Origin: Photobacterium alginatilyticum
GTDB lineage: Bacteria; Pseudomonadota; Gammaproteobacteria; Enterobacterales; Vibrionaceae
Assembly (NCBI RefSeq): GCF_009910675.1
Contig: NZ_RSEJ01000013.1
Location: 62,001 to 126,000 of the forward strand
Reading direction: 5' to 3'
Length of the DNA stretch: 64,000 nucleotides
The position numbers were made by a program, and so were the translations under genes. Within the stretch, counting starts at the first letter, position 1, and every line of letters starts with the position of its first letter. Under the pieces are notes generated by a model. It was not told the origin of the DNA. It did not search any database and worked only from the letters and a program-made list of their open reading frames with translations. This document shows positions 20,437-30,781 of the stretch, piece by piece.

Positions 20437-20856
20437 ATGGCTTGGATTTATGCGCTACTCATTTTTGCCGCAGGTGCAATTGTCGGGGCTTTTGCCGCCC
20501 GCCTGGGCAATAAGAGCCTCAAACAACAAAAAGAGCTAAAGAAAGACCTGGATAAGTCAAAATACGAGCTGGAACAGTACCGTCAGGAACTCGTTGACCA
20601 TTTTGCCTGCAGCTCGGAGCTATTGGATAACATTGCCAAAGATTACAGCAAGCTCTATGAGCACATGGCAAAAACGTCCAGCGAGCTAATGCCTAATCTT
20701 CCGGATCAGGACAACCCGTTTGCACGTAGGATCAGTACGCTGGAAGCCGTCGCAGATACTGGCGACATCCAGGATCAGCCACGCGATTACGCCAACGGCG
20801 CAACAGGATTGCTGAAAGACGAACCAGAGAAAGTCGAAGAACCCAAAGCGAGCTAA
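20437..20856 (+). CDS. zapG: ZapG (YhcB), inner-membrane DUF1043 protein
   Basis: The 139-residue protein has one N-terminal membrane helix (WIYALLIFAAGAIVGAFAARL), then a charged coiled-coil stretch (about 30-75) and a flexible acidic tail. This is the topology of YhcB, which in E. coli links envelope growth with division and sits next to degQ-degS. The start has an AAGGAG site 7 bases upstream. The family assignment is firm; the molecular role is still debated. Confidence 0.93.
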   Translation: MAWIYALLIFAAGAIVGAFAARLGNKSLKQQKELKKDLDKSKYELEQYRQELVDHFACSSELLDNIAKDYSKLYEHMAKTSSELMPNLPDQDNPFARRISTLEAVADTGDIQDQPRDYANGATGLLKDEPEKVEEPKAS

Positions 20857-20867
20857 TTCTTTTTTCT

Positions 20868-20895
20868 GGAACTAAACGCCGGTTTTCAAGTCAGA
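20868..20895 (+). promoter_or_regulatory. Candidate sigma-E promoter of degQ
   Basis: GGAACTA (20868-20874), 16-base spacer, TCAGA (20891-20895). The E. coli sigma-E consensus is GGAACTT, 16 bases, then TCTGA/TCAAA, as in the degP and rpoE promoters. This leaves a leader of nearly 90 bases before the degQ ATG at 20990. Confidence 0.6.
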
Positions 20896-20989
20896 GCTAG
20901 TACCGCTTTCCAACATTGGTTATTGATTCTTAGATGTTTATAACTGCAATGGAATGGTACTACTACTTGTAAACCGGAGTTTAGTAATA

Positions 20990-22357
20990 ATGAAAAAACC
21001 TTTGCTTGTATTCAGTGCACTGGCACTCGGCATCAGTTCTGTTATTACCCCTATCACGGCAACTGCTGCATTACCTCTTTCAACGAATAGCCAACAACTA
21101 CCTAGCCTCGCGCCGATGCTGGAACAAGTCACACCGGCAGTTGTCAGCATTGCCGTCGAGGGCAAGCAAGTGTCCAGGCAACGTCTTCCAGAGACCTTCC
21201 GCTTCTTCTTTGGCCCTGAATTCCCCGAAGAGCAATTACGCGAACGTCCGTTCCGCGGGCTAGGTTCCGGCGTGATCGTCGATGCGGACAAGGGCTACAT
21301 TGTTACCAACCACCATGTTATCAACGGTGCCGACAAGATAATGGTTCAGCTCCATGACGGCAGAGAACTGTCTGCCGAGCTGATCGGCAGCGACGAGATG
21401 TCAGATATCGCGCTGCTAAAACTCGACAAGACCAAGAACCTGACCGCCATTAACCTGGCTGACTCCGACAGCCTGCGTGTGGGTGACTTCGCCGTTGCCA
21501 TCGGCAACCCGTTCGGACTGGGCCAAACCGTCACCTCGGGCATTATTTCCGCCCTTGGCCGCAGCGGACTCAATATCGAGAACTTCGAGAACTTTATTCA
21601 GACCGATGCGGCCATCAACAGCGGCAACTCGGGTGGCGCACTGGTTAACCTCAACGGTGAGCTGGTCGGTATCAATACCGCTATTCTGGGCCCGAACGGC
21701 GGTAATGTCGGGATCGGCTTTGCCATCCCGGTCAATATGGTGAAAAACCTGACCGAGCAAATCATCGAGTTCGGTGAGGTCAAACGCGGCATTCTGGGCG
21801 TCCAGGGCGGCGAGCTGACTTCCGAACTGGCAGAAGCCTTCGGCTATGAAACCAATCATGGTGCCTTCATCAACCAGGTTATGCCTGACTCTGCGGCAGA
21901 AAAGGCCGGACTGAAAGCCGGGGACATCATTGTCTCGGTTAACGGCAAACAAATCCGTACCTTCGGTGAGCTCCGGGCTAAAATCGCCACACTGGGCGCG
22001 GGCAAGAAAACAACCTTGGGTATCGTACGCGACGGCAAGGAACAAACCGTCTCGGTGGTTCTGCAGGAAGCCAGCCAGAGCAAGGTCAAGGCAGAAAATC
22101 TCCACTCCGGTCTGGCCGGTGCTGAATTTGCCAACACGACAGCCAATGACGGTGTCAAAGGGGTGAAAGTCACCGGCATTGACGAGAAATCCCTGGCAGC
22201 ACGTTACGGTCTTCAGAAAGATGACATCATCCTCGGCCTCAACCGCCAGCCAATCCGCAATCTTGGCGAGCTACGCAAGGCACTTGAACAGGAACCGAAT
22301 GTCTTGGCGCTCGAAGTAAAGCGCGATAACAATATCCTGTATCTAATCATCCGCTAA
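20990..22357 (+). CDS. degQ: Periplasmic serine protease/chaperone DegQ (DegP-like)
   Basis: HtrA-family protease for misfolded envelope proteins. With the ATG at 20990 it begins with a Sec signal peptide (MKKPLLVFSALALGISS...ATAA). The trypsin-like domain has the triad H109 (TNHHV), D139 (SDIALL) and S214 (GNSGG), and two PDZ domains follow (about 265-355 and 375-455). Length 455 equals E. coli DegQ. A longer frame from 20954 would spoil the signal peptide. Since vibrios usually have a single DegP/DegQ, this copy likely covers both roles. Confidence 0.95.
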   Translation: MKKPLLVFSALALGISSVITPITATAALPLSTNSQQLPSLAPMLEQVTPAVVSIAVEGKQVSRQRLPETFRFFFGPEFPEEQLRERPFRGLGSGVIVDADKGYIVTNHHVINGADKIMVQLHDGRELSAELIGSDEMSDIALLKLDKTKNLTAINLADSDSLRVGDFAVAIGNPFGLGQTVTSGIISALGRSGLNIENFENFIQTDAAINSGNSGGALVNLNGELVGINTAILGPNGGNVGIGFAIPVNMVKNLTEQIIEFGEVKRGILGVQGGELTSELAEAFGYETNHGAFINQVMPDSAAEKAGLKAGDIIVSVNGKQIRTFGELRAKIATLGAGKKTTLGIVRDGKEQTVSVVLQEASQSKVKAENLHSGLAGAEFANTTANDGVKGVKVTGIDEKSLAARYGLQKDDIILGLNRQPIRNLGELRKALEQEPNVLALEVKRDNNILYLIIR

Positions 22358-22365
22358 CGCCGCGT

Positions 22366-22390
22366 ATCGGGCCAGCAATGGCCCGATTTC
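22366..22390 (+). terminator. Hairpin terminator after degQ
   Basis: Perfect eight-pair stem ATCGGGCC / GGCCCGAT with an AGCAAT loop directly after the degQ stop, followed by a weak TTTC tract. Probably a modest terminator separating degQ from degS. Confidence 0.55.
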
Positions 22391-22609
22391 CCACCCTGCC
22401 GCATTACAATATATCGTCTGTAAGAAACAACTATTCACCACACCACTTCCCTTTGAAAAGAAATACCATCACAGTACAACATCGCCAGTACCGCCGTCTA
22501 AGTGCCTGGTAGGGTTTGGTATCTAGTCGCTGTAGTGATATCCTCGTGCGAATAATTCATAGAATGCACGCTTCGTGCACAGGCGCTTTTTCATTTCAGG
22601 GGAGCAAGC
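22391..22609. promoter_or_regulatory. degS upstream region with small hairpin
   Basis: About 220 bases before degS. TGCACG-CTT-CGTGCA (22565-22579) is a perfect short hairpin about 30 bases before the start codon, so it would lie in the mRNA leader. No clear sigma-E site was seen here, in contrast to degQ. Confidence 0.3.
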
Positions 22610-23677
22610 ATGCTGGCTTTTATTCGTCGGTCCATTTTACTTGGCGTCGTGACAGCTATTGCCTTGCTCGTTGTTTTTCCTGAACTTCGCACCCAAATGA
22701 TCCAGCCGCCGGTCTCACTGACCCCCGCTCCGACCGATCAGCTCCAGCTGTCCTATAACTTTGCGGTTCGCCGGGCTTCCCCTGCCGTCGTCAATATCTA
22801 TAACCGCCGCTACAATGCCGAGGACCGACTCAAGCTAAGTACCCAGGGGCTGGGATCCGGCGTGATCATGAGCGACAAGGGGTACATAGTAACCAACTAC
22901 CATGTCGTGGCCGAGGCCGATCAGGTTATTGCCGCCTTGCAGGACGGCCGTATTTTTACCGCCCAGCTCATCGGTAAAGATCAGCGAACCGATCTGGCGG
23001 TTCTGAAAATCCAGGCCGAAAATCTGCCGGTTATTCCGCTGAGCCCGGATTACAAGCCTGCGGTCGGGGATGTCGTGCTGGCCATCGGTAACCCGTATAA
23101 CCTGGGCCAGACGACGACCTATGGGATCATTTCTGCTACCGGACGCTCCGGCATGAGCTTCTACGGCCGCCAGGATTTTCTCCAGACCGATGCCGCAATC
23201 AACGAGGGCAACTCCGGCGGAGCACTGGTCAACACCCGTGGCGAGCTGGTCGGCATCAATACCGCCTCTTTCCAGCAGGCAACGGATATCGAAACCTACG
23301 GCATCTCCTTTGCGATCCCTTACGAGCTGACCCAGAAGATCATGAACAAGCTGATCGCCGACGGCCGGGTGATCCGCGGCTATATCGGCATTGAAGCCAG
23401 GGATATCAATCCGGTGATGGCTCGCCTGTACGATGCCGATCAGATCAGCGGGATCATTGTAATGGGCATGGATCCGAACGGTCCGGCAGCCAAGGCCGGG
23501 TTTAAAGTGCAGGATATTTTGATCGAGATTGACGGCAAGAAGGTGACAGACCGGCGCAATGTGCTGGATATTGTGACCGAGCTTCGCCCCGGCAATGCCG
23601 TCGAGATGAAAGTGCTGCGTAACGGCGCGCCGATAACGCTGTCTGTCGTGATTGCCGATGAGCCCAACCGGTACTAG
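22610..23677 (+). CDS. degS: Site-1 protease DegS, sigma-E pathway sensor
   Basis: Membrane-anchored HtrA protease that cleaves RseA when its PDZ domain binds unfolded porin tails. The 355 residues comprise one N-terminal membrane helix (about 5-24, not a cleaved signal), a protease domain with H98 (TNYHV), D128 (TDLAVL) and S202 (GNSGG), and a single PDZ domain (about 255-350). One PDZ and the retained anchor separate it from DegQ. A GGGGAG ribosome site precedes the ATG. Confidence 0.97.
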   Translation: MLAFIRRSILLGVVTAIALLVVFPELRTQMIQPPVSLTPAPTDQLQLSYNFAVRRASPAVVNIYNRRYNAEDRLKLSTQGLGSGVIMSDKGYIVTNYHVVAEADQVIAALQDGRIFTAQLIGKDQRTDLAVLKIQAENLPVIPLSPDYKPAVGDVVLAIGNPYNLGQTTTYGIISATGRSGMSFYGRQDFLQTDAAINEGNSGGALVNTRGELVGINTASFQQATDIETYGISFAIPYELTQKIMNKLIADGRVIRGYIGIEARDINPVMARLYDADQISGIIVMGMDPNGPAAKAGFKVQDILIEIDGKKVTDRRNVLDIVTELRPGNAVEMKVLRNGAPITLSVVIADEPNRY

Positions 23678-23703
23678 TTTTTCTCACAACGAGTTACGGA
23701 CAA

Positions 23704-23733
23704 CAAAAAAAGCCTCGCATGCGAGGCTTTTTT
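23704..23733. terminator. Bidirectional terminator between degS and murA
   Basis: Perfect stem AGCCTCGC / GCGAGGCT with only AT between the arms, flanked by an A-run and a T-run, placed between convergent genes. It serves both strands. Confidence 0.92.
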
Positions 23734-23757
23734 CCAGCAATTAAACGCTAGCAAACT

Positions 23758-25282
<1,525 letters not shown>

Positions 25283-25301
25283 AAGCTATCCTCTCTGCCA
25301 C

Positions 25302-25613
25302 TTAGTCAATACAAGCAGCTAACATTGATTCGACATGGCTCAGGCGAAGCAAGGTAACCAGCTGTTCCGGCACGTTCAATAACGTCAGTTCACTGCCATT
25401 ACTGCTGAGCTGTTGATATACATGAAGCAACATCACCATGCCCGCCGAGTCTACCCGCGATAAAGCAGCAAGATCGAGCTTTACCCTGGCATCCTGTGGC
25501 ATCCATTCATGTCTTTGCTGCCAAAAGGCTGGAACTGTGTCACGTTCCAGTGCCCCTGACAAGCAATAATACCCATTTTCCTGAGCTCGCCACTCAATCT
25601 TAGGCTTACTCAT
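25302..25613 (-). CDS. mlaB: MlaB, STAS-domain subunit of the Mla lipid transporter
   Basis: Cytoplasmic STAS protein that supports assembly and activity of the MlaFEDB ABC transporter. The 103-residue form has LDLAALSRVDSAGMVMLLHV, the conserved STAS serine loop. The open frame extends 12 codons further, but the ATG at 25613 overlaps the mlaC stop by 8 bases and gives the family length. Confidence 0.92.
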   Translation of the reverse strand: MSKPKIEWRAQENGYYCLSGALERDTVPAFWQQRHEWMPQDARVKLDLAALSRVDSAGMVMLLHVYQQLSSNGSELTLLNVPEQLVTLLRLSHVESMLAACID

Positions 25614-26253
25614 TGTTTTTGTCCTCACGGCGTATTGGTTTCGCCGCAAGTTCTTTCAAGTTCACTGTTACTGCATCAATCCCTTCAGTGCGTAGCTGAC
25701 CGCTCCATTCACTCTGTTTAGTCGAGATCATGCTGACACCTTCAGCCACCATATCGTAGCCCTGCCACTCGTTGGTCTTCTTGTTCTTGCGCAGCTTGAA
25801 GTCCAGGCGGATCGGCGGGCGCTTGGTATCAAGAATGTCGACCCGAACCGACACGATTTTGCGACTGGCCGGCACCGACTTCGGTGACTCGATCTTGATA
25901 TCCTGATCGGTATACTGAGTCAGCACCTGGGCGTAAGACGCAACCAGATAATTGGTAAACGCGCTGACAAAGTTGTTTCGTTGCTCTGCTGTCGTCTTTT
26001 TCAGCTGTGGCCCCAGCACTTTATAAGCCGCATAGCGGGTGTTGATATACGGCAGCAGTTCCTGCCGGACAATGCTGCGCAGCAATTCAGGGTTGCGCTG
26101 GATCTGATTCTTTTCCGCTTTCAGACGATCAAACGTATTCTGGGAGACCGTCTGCATCATCAGATAAGGATCTGTTCGATTTACCGTATCAGCCTGGGCA
26201 ACCAGCGGAAGCGATAGCAGCATCACCAATATATATCGAAAGAGTTTCATCAT
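25606..26253 (-). CDS. mlaC: MlaC, periplasmic phospholipid-binding protein
   Basis: Soluble carrier that shuttles phospholipid between the outer-membrane MlaA complex and inner-membrane MlaFEDB. The 215 residues start with a Sec signal (MMKLFRYILVMLLSLPLVAQA). The body carries NTRYAAYKVLGPQLKKTTAEQRNNFVSAFTNYL and VDYRL-like RLDFKLRKNKKTNEWQGYDMVAEGVSMI, typical of the MlaC/Ttg2D family. Eight bases separate it from mlaD. Confidence 0.95.
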   Translation of the reverse strand: MMKLFRYILVMLLSLPLVAQADTVNRTDPYLMMQTVSQNTFDRLKAEKNQIQRNPELLRSIVRQELLPYINTRYAAYKVLGPQLKKTTAEQRNNFVSAFTNYLVASYAQVLTQYTDQDIKIESPKSVPASRKIVSVRVDILDTKRPPIRLDFKLRKNKKTNEWQGYDMVAEGVSMISTKQSEWSGQLRTEGIDAVTVNLKELAAKPIRREDKNNE

Positions 26254-26261
26254 ATCCCCTA

Positions 26262-26738
26262 TTACTTACTGTCACCGCCGATGCTGTACAGCACCTGGCC
26301 AATCATGTCTTCCAGAACCAGTGCCGACTTGGTGTCCTCGATCAAGTCACCGTCGCCGAGCATGTCGATATCTTCGTCAATAAACCCAGGCTCGATACCC
26401 AGATATTGCTCGCCCAGCAGCCCTGATGTAAGGATGGCAGCCGAACTGGTTTCTGGAAAGTAACCATACTTTTTCTCGATAGACAGCGTGACGACCGGAA
26501 CATAGCTTTCCGTATCTAGCGAAATATCAGTGATCTTGCCGACGGTCACGCCACCAACTTTAATCGGCGAGCGAACTTTCAGGCCGCCAATATTATGGAA
26601 ATGCGCTTGCAGGGTATAAGACTCATTGCCACCGATGTTCTGCACATCCGCTACTTTGAATACCAATACCAACAAGGCTGCAAATCCGGCCAGTACAAAG
26701 CTACCAACCCACAATTCTAATTTTTTTATCTGTTGCAT
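26262..26738 (-). CDS. mlaD: MlaD, MCE-domain lipid transport subunit
   Basis: Inner-membrane-anchored MCE protein forming the hexameric lipid channel on the periplasmic side of MlaFEDB. One N-terminal helix (about 10-28), then the MCE domain with VRSPIKVGGVTVGKI and the YLGIEPG segment. At 158 residues it is somewhat shorter than E. coli MlaD (183), the difference being at the C-terminal end. Confidence 0.95.
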   Translation of the reverse strand: MQQIKKLELWVGSFVLAGFAALLVLVFKVADVQNIGGNESYTLQAHFHNIGGLKVRSPIKVGGVTVGKITDISLDTESYVPVVTLSIEKKYGYFPETSSAAILTSGLLGEQYLGIEPGFIDEDIDMLGDGDLIEDTKSALVLEDMIGQVLYSIGGDSK

Positions 26739-26771
26739 CCGTTTATTCCCAACGTTCCGCTGATCGCTTGC

Positions 26772-27554
26772 TTAATTGCCAAACATCAATGCTGTCAGCA
26801 CAAAATCCAATCCCAATACCGCCAGTGACGAGTTCACTACCGTGCGTGTAGTCGCCCGGCTGATCCCTTCCGATGTCGGTACCGCATCATAACCATTGAA
26901 CACCGCAATCCAGGTCACCGTGATCGCAAACACGACTGACTTGATGATACTGTTGCCAATGTCATAGCCCAGCTCGACCGACGACTGCATCACCGACCAG
27001 AAGCTGCCATAGTCGATACCTTTCCAGTCAACACCAACCAGCTGCCCGCCCCAGATACCCACGGCACAAAATAGCAATGACAGCAACGGCATCGAAATCG
27101 CACCGGCCCAGAAGCGAGGGGCAATCACCCGGCGCAACGGATCCACCGCCATCATTTCCATGCTTGATAGCTGCTCGGTTGCCTTCATCAAACCAATTTC
27201 AGCCGTCAGTGCCGAACCGGCCCGACCGGCGAACAACAGTGCCGTTACCACCGGCCCCAGCTCGCGCAACAGCGACAGGGCGACCATTTGTCCCAGGCTC
27301 GTTTCGGCACCGAAGTCAATCAACACAATGTAGCCCTGGAGGCTCAGCACCATGCCGATAAACAGGCCGGACACCAAGATAATGGCAACCGACAGTACCC
27401 CGACCGAATACAGCTGCTTAATCAGCAGCGGCAGCATTTTTCTCGGTTGTGGCTTGCTGACCAAGGCCCCGTACAGCAACAAACTCGCACGCCCGACGGC
27501 CTGGCATTTATCGATGCCCCGCCGTCCCTGCCGTGCAACAAAATCCGCTATCAT
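26772..27554 (-). CDS. mlaE: MlaE, permease of the Mla ABC transporter
   Basis: Multi-helix membrane subunit through which phospholipids pass. The 260-residue protein shows the permease signatures [68 protein letters not shown] and [14 protein letters not shown]. These match MlaE/YrbE. The gaps to mlaD (33 bases) and mlaF (58) keep it in one operon. Confidence 0.96.
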   Translation of the reverse strand: MIADFVARQGRRGIDKCQAVGRASLLLYGALVSKPQPRKMLPLLIKQLYSVGVLSVAIILVSGLFIGMVLSLQGYIVLIDFGAETSLGQMVALSLLRELGPVVTALLFAGRAGSALTAEIGLMKATEQLSSMEMMAVDPLRRVIAPRFWAGAISMPLLSLLFCAVGIWGGQLVGVDWKGIDYGSFWSVMQSSVELGYDIGNSIIKSVVFAITVTWIAVFNGYDAVPTSEGISRATTRTVVNSSLAVLGLDFVLTALMFGN

Positions 27555-27612
27555 TCTTGATAATTACCTTATTCGTTATGTTATTCCTGACGTGCCCACG
27601 CACATCACGCAA

Positions 27613-28422
27613 TTATTCCGCCATGCCAAACAGGTCTTCGCTCAGTGCCTGAGCCGGGTATTTGAATGGCACCGGCCCGTCGGCATCGCCATCCAGGAAT
27701 TGTCGGATCTGCGGATCAGGGTTTGCCCGCAGTTCGTCAGGGGTGCCCTGACCAATAACTTTGCCTCCCGATAGCAGATAAACATGATCGGCAATGCTCA
27801 TGACTTCCGGAACATCATGGGACACAATCACCGAGGTGATCCCCAGCGCCTGGTTCATACTGCGGATCAGAGTCACCAGCACTCCCATAGTGATCGGGTC
27901 CTGGCCGACAAACGGCTCATCGTACATGATCAAGTCAGGATCCAGGGCTATCGCCCGGGCCAGTGCCGCCCGGCGGGCCATCCCGCCCGACAGCTCATTC
28001 GGCATCAGCTGCGCCGCGCCCCGCAGGCCGACAGACTCGAGCTTTAGCAATACCAATGTGCGCAGTAACTCTTCCGGCAGATCGGTATGCTCCCTTAGCG
28101 GAAAGGCTACATTGTCAAAAACAGTCATATCCGTGAACAGCGCCCCGGACTGAAAGAGCATACTCATCCTATTACGCGCCTGATACAGCTCGCGGCGGCT
28201 CAAGGTCGGTATATTCCAGTTCTCAAACCATACCTCGCCGCTATCTGGCTGGATTTGTCCGCCGATGAGCCGCAGCAAGGTGGTTTTTCCTATTCCGGAC
28301 GGCCCCATAATGGCCGTTACTTTTCCCTTGGGCACATCCAGAGACACATCATCAAAAATTTTGCGCTCACCACGCGAAAACGTCATATTTTTGATCGAAA
28401 CTAGTGCTTCAGTCGGTTCCAT
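27613..28422 (-). CDS. mlaF: MlaF, ATPase of the Mla ABC transporter
   Basis: Powers phospholipid movement by MlaFEDB. It has Walker A GPSGIGKTT (near residue 40), Q-loop FQSGALF, ABC signature LSGGMARRAALARAI, Walker B LIMYDEPFVGQDP and switch His in IVSHDVPE. The ATG at 28422 has an AGG site 6 bases upstream, whereas the alternative two codons earlier has none at usable distance. First gene of mlaFEDCB-ibaG-murA. Confidence 0.96.
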   Translation of the reverse strand: MEPTEALVSIKNMTFSRGERKIFDDVSLDVPKGKVTAIMGPSGIGKTTLLRLIGGQIQPDSGEVWFENWNIPTLSRRELYQARNRMSMLFQSGALFTDMTVFDNVAFPLREHTDLPEELLRTLVLLKLESVGLRGAAQLMPNELSGGMARRAALARAIALDPDLIMYDEPFVGQDPITMGVLVTLIRSMNQALGITSVIVSHDVPEVMSIADHVYLLSGGKVIGQGTPDELRANPDPQIRQFLDGDADGPVPFKYPAQALSEDLFGMAE

Positions 28423-28829
28423 AGCCATCCTGTCAGCCTATCCGGCCTTTAGTTCGCATTCCGCGCCCTCTAATTTTGGGGCGATATGGTTAATATAATT
28501 AATGATTTATACGCCAGGTACCGATCATAGGTACATTACGCAACCAACTCAAGGCGAGAACTGTAAGATCTGTGCAATTTCATTGTCTCGCCCTAAGTTC
28601 ATAATGTGGCGCCCAACATATTGTTTTTTGCTATTGCTGGCAACAATATAAGACAAATCGCGACATTCAGTTACCCAGCAATTTTGGGTAAAGAATGGGA
28701 CAAGGTACGACAAGAACTTCTTGCTCGGCTCAATTTGTCGCGGCTTTTCCTTTCTTTTTAGTCAGCGAACCGTCAAAATTGCCCCCCTAACCTCTATATA
28801 AAATAAAGATTGACGAAAAAGGGATAAGA
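28423..28829. other. Divergent intergenic region mlaF / yrbG
   Basis: About 400 bases with no coding ORF. Besides the mla promoter it contains an inverted repeat ATATTGTT/AACAATAT (28618-28649, 16-base loop). An AT-rich -10-like TATATAAA near 28795-28802, just before yrbG, may be its promoter although no good -35 is visible. Confidence 0.45.
28524..28552 (-). promoter_or_regulatory. Predicted promoter of the mla-murA operon
   Basis: Minus-strand -35 TTGAGT (28547-28552), 17-base spacer, -10 TATGAT (28524-28529). The start point lies about 95 bases before the mlaF ATG. Confidence 0.6.
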
Positions 28830-29795
28830 ATGCTCGAAGCCATTGTGTTGCTCTGTATCGGTTTGACTCTACTGGTATGGAGTGCAGACCGACTCGTTTT
28901 TGGCGCCGCGGCGTTGGCAAAGAATCTCGGTGTAGCACCATTAGTCATAGGAATGACCATTCTTGCCATGGGCTCTTCGGCACCTGAAATGATGGTTTCG
29001 GCAACAGCGGCGCTTGAGGGTAAAACCGACACCGCCGTGGGTAATGTCCTGGGCTCTAACATTGCCAATATCGCGCTTATCCTTGGCCTGACAGCCCTGA
29101 TTAAACCACTGGCGATCAGTTCCGGTATCATCCGCCGCGAGCTTCCCCTGATGATGGTAGTCACTCTTCTCGCTGGCGCTTTACTCTGGGACAGCCACCT
29201 CGGCTTCATTGAAGGTGTACTGCTCGTGGTGCTGTTCGTCATCTTTCTGCTGGTAATGCTAAAAATCAGCCGAAACGCCAAGGACGCCGGTGATCCGCTT
29301 GCCGATGAGCAAGAGTCGGAAATCCCGGAAGGCGTAAGCAACAAAGCCGCCTTGGTTTGGGTTCTGATCGGCCTGGTACTGCTTCCTTACGCGGCAAGCA
29401 TGCTGGTCGACTCTGCCGTCACGATTGCCAAGTACTTCGGCATGAGCGATCTGGTCATCGGTCTGACCATTATTGCTATCGGCACCAGCCTGCCGGAACT
29501 GGCCGCTTCTATCGCCAGCATCTATAAGGGCGAGGACGATATGGCCGTCGGCAATATCATCGGCTCCAATGTATTCAATATTCTTGCCGTGATGGGGATC
29601 CCGGGCCTTCTCAACCCTTCGGTGCTCAGCCCGCTGGCGATGGGGCGCGATTTTTACGTCATGCTTGGCGTATCGGTACTTCTGGTATTGATGGCGTTAG
29701 GAAAACGTCGCAGAATCAACCGAGTGGAAGGCGCTGTGCTGGTTTGCTGCTTTGTCGCCTATCAAGTCTATCTGTTTTATAATCTAGCGGCTTAA
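28830..29795 (+). CDS. yrbG: YrbG-type Ca2+/Na+ (K+-independent) antiporter
   Basis: Inner-membrane cation/calcium exchanger-family protein. The 321 residues contain two inverted-topology alpha repeats, GMTILAMGSSAPEMMVSA (about 31-48) and GLTIIAIGTSLPELAASI (about 211-228). Each has the G[ST]S.PE ion-binding motif and a following GN.LGSN/GNIIGSN block, with about ten membrane helices in all. The physiological substrate is not proven in bacteria. Opens the yrbG-kds-lpt-rpoN run, as in E. coli. Confidence 0.94.
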   Translation: MLEAIVLLCIGLTLLVWSADRLVFGAAALAKNLGVAPLVIGMTILAMGSSAPEMMVSATAALEGKTDTAVGNVLGSNIANIALILGLTALIKPLAISSGIIRRELPLMMVVTLLAGALLWDSHLGFIEGVLLVVLFVIFLLVMLKISRNAKDAGDPLADEQESEIPEGVSNKAALVWVLIGLVLLPYAASMLVDSAVTIAKYFGMSDLVIGLTIIAIGTSLPELAASIASIYKGEDDMAVGNIIGSNVFNILAVMGIPGLLNPSVLSPLAMGRDFYVMLGVSVLLVLMALGKRRRINRVEGAVLVCCFVAYQVYLFYNLAA

Positions 29796-29809
29796 CGGAG
29801 ACCCGATCT

Positions 29810-30781
29810 ATGCCTGATACGTTTGATTTTTGCGATTTTGGCCGCAAAGTTATCGACATCGAAACCAAAGCCTTACAGAACCTGGCCCAATATATCAACG
29901 GCAGCTTCAGTGAGGCCTGCCATCTCATTGCCAGCTGTACCGGCAAGGTCATCGTAATGGGAATGGGCAAGTCTGGCCACATCGGCAACAAGATTGCCGC
30001 AACGCTGGCCAGTACCGGTACCCCGTCGTTCTTTGTTCACCCGGGTGAGGCCAGTCACGGCGATCTGGGTATGATCAAAAAAGGCGATGTCGTGCTCGCG
30101 ATTTCCAACTCGGGCGAAGCATCAGAGATCCTGACCCTGCTACCGGTTATCAAACGTTTGGGGATCCCGTTAATCAGCATGACGGGCAAACCCGAGTCCA
30201 GCATGGCCAAGCTGGCACAAACTCACCTGCAAATCACCGTTGAACAGGAAGCCTGCCCGCTGAACCTGGCACCGACCTCCAGTACAACCGCGACACTAGC
30301 CATGGGGGATGCCCTGGCAATTGCCCTGATGGAAGCCCGTGGTTTTACCGCCGATGACTTCGCGCTGTCCCACCCGGGCGGTGCACTTGGCCGTAAATTG
30401 CTGCTGCGAATTGCCGATGTGATGCACACCGGTGAGATGCTGCCGATTGTCACCGAGCAGGCTACGATTAAAGACGCCTTGCTGGAAGTCTCCCGCAAGG
30501 GGCTGGGAATGACGGCGATTATCGACAGCGAGCACAAGCTCAGTGGCGTATTTACCGATGGTGATTTGCGTCGCCTGCTGGATAACCGAGTCGACATCCA
30601 CAATACTACCATCGGCGAGGTCATGACCCGCAACCCGGCAACAATCTCGCCCCAAGTCCTGGCCGCAGAAGGATTGAAGCTCATGGAAGACCGTAAAATC
30701 AGCGGTCTGCTGGTCACTGAAGACGAGCGCCTTGTTGGCGCCTTTAATATGCACGATCTGCTAAAAGCCGGAGTCATGTGA
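29810..30781 (+). CDS. kdsD: D-arabinose 5-phosphate isomerase KdsD
   Basis: Converts ribulose 5-phosphate to arabinose 5-phosphate, the first step toward Kdo for LPS. The 323-residue protein has a SIS domain (VMGMGKSGHIGNKIAATLASTGTPSFFVHPGEA split over about 44-85, and ISNSGEASEI) followed by two CBS domains (about 200-320). Overlaps kdsC by one base (TGATG). Length equals the family standard. Confidence 0.97.
   Translation: MPDTFDFCDFGRKVIDIETKALQNLAQYINGSFSEACHLIASCTGKVIVMGMGKSGHIGNKIAATLASTGTPSFFVHPGEASHGDLGMIKKGDVVLAISNSGEASEILTLLPVIKRLGIPLISMTGKPESSMAKLAQTHLQITVEQEACPLNLAPTSSTTATLAMGDALAIALMEARGFTADDFALSHPGGALGRKLLLRIADVMHTGEMLPIVTEQATIKDALLEVSRKGLGMTAIIDSEHKLSGVFTDGDLRRLLDNRVDIHNTTIGEVMTRNPATISPQVLAAEGLKLMEDRKISGLLVTEDERLVGAFNMHDLLKAGVM

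Noticed and set aside
28716-28745. AGAACTT-like sigma-E -35 box upstream of yrbG
   Set aside because: At 16-17 bases downstream there is GTCGC instead of a TCNNA-type -10, so the match is one-sided.
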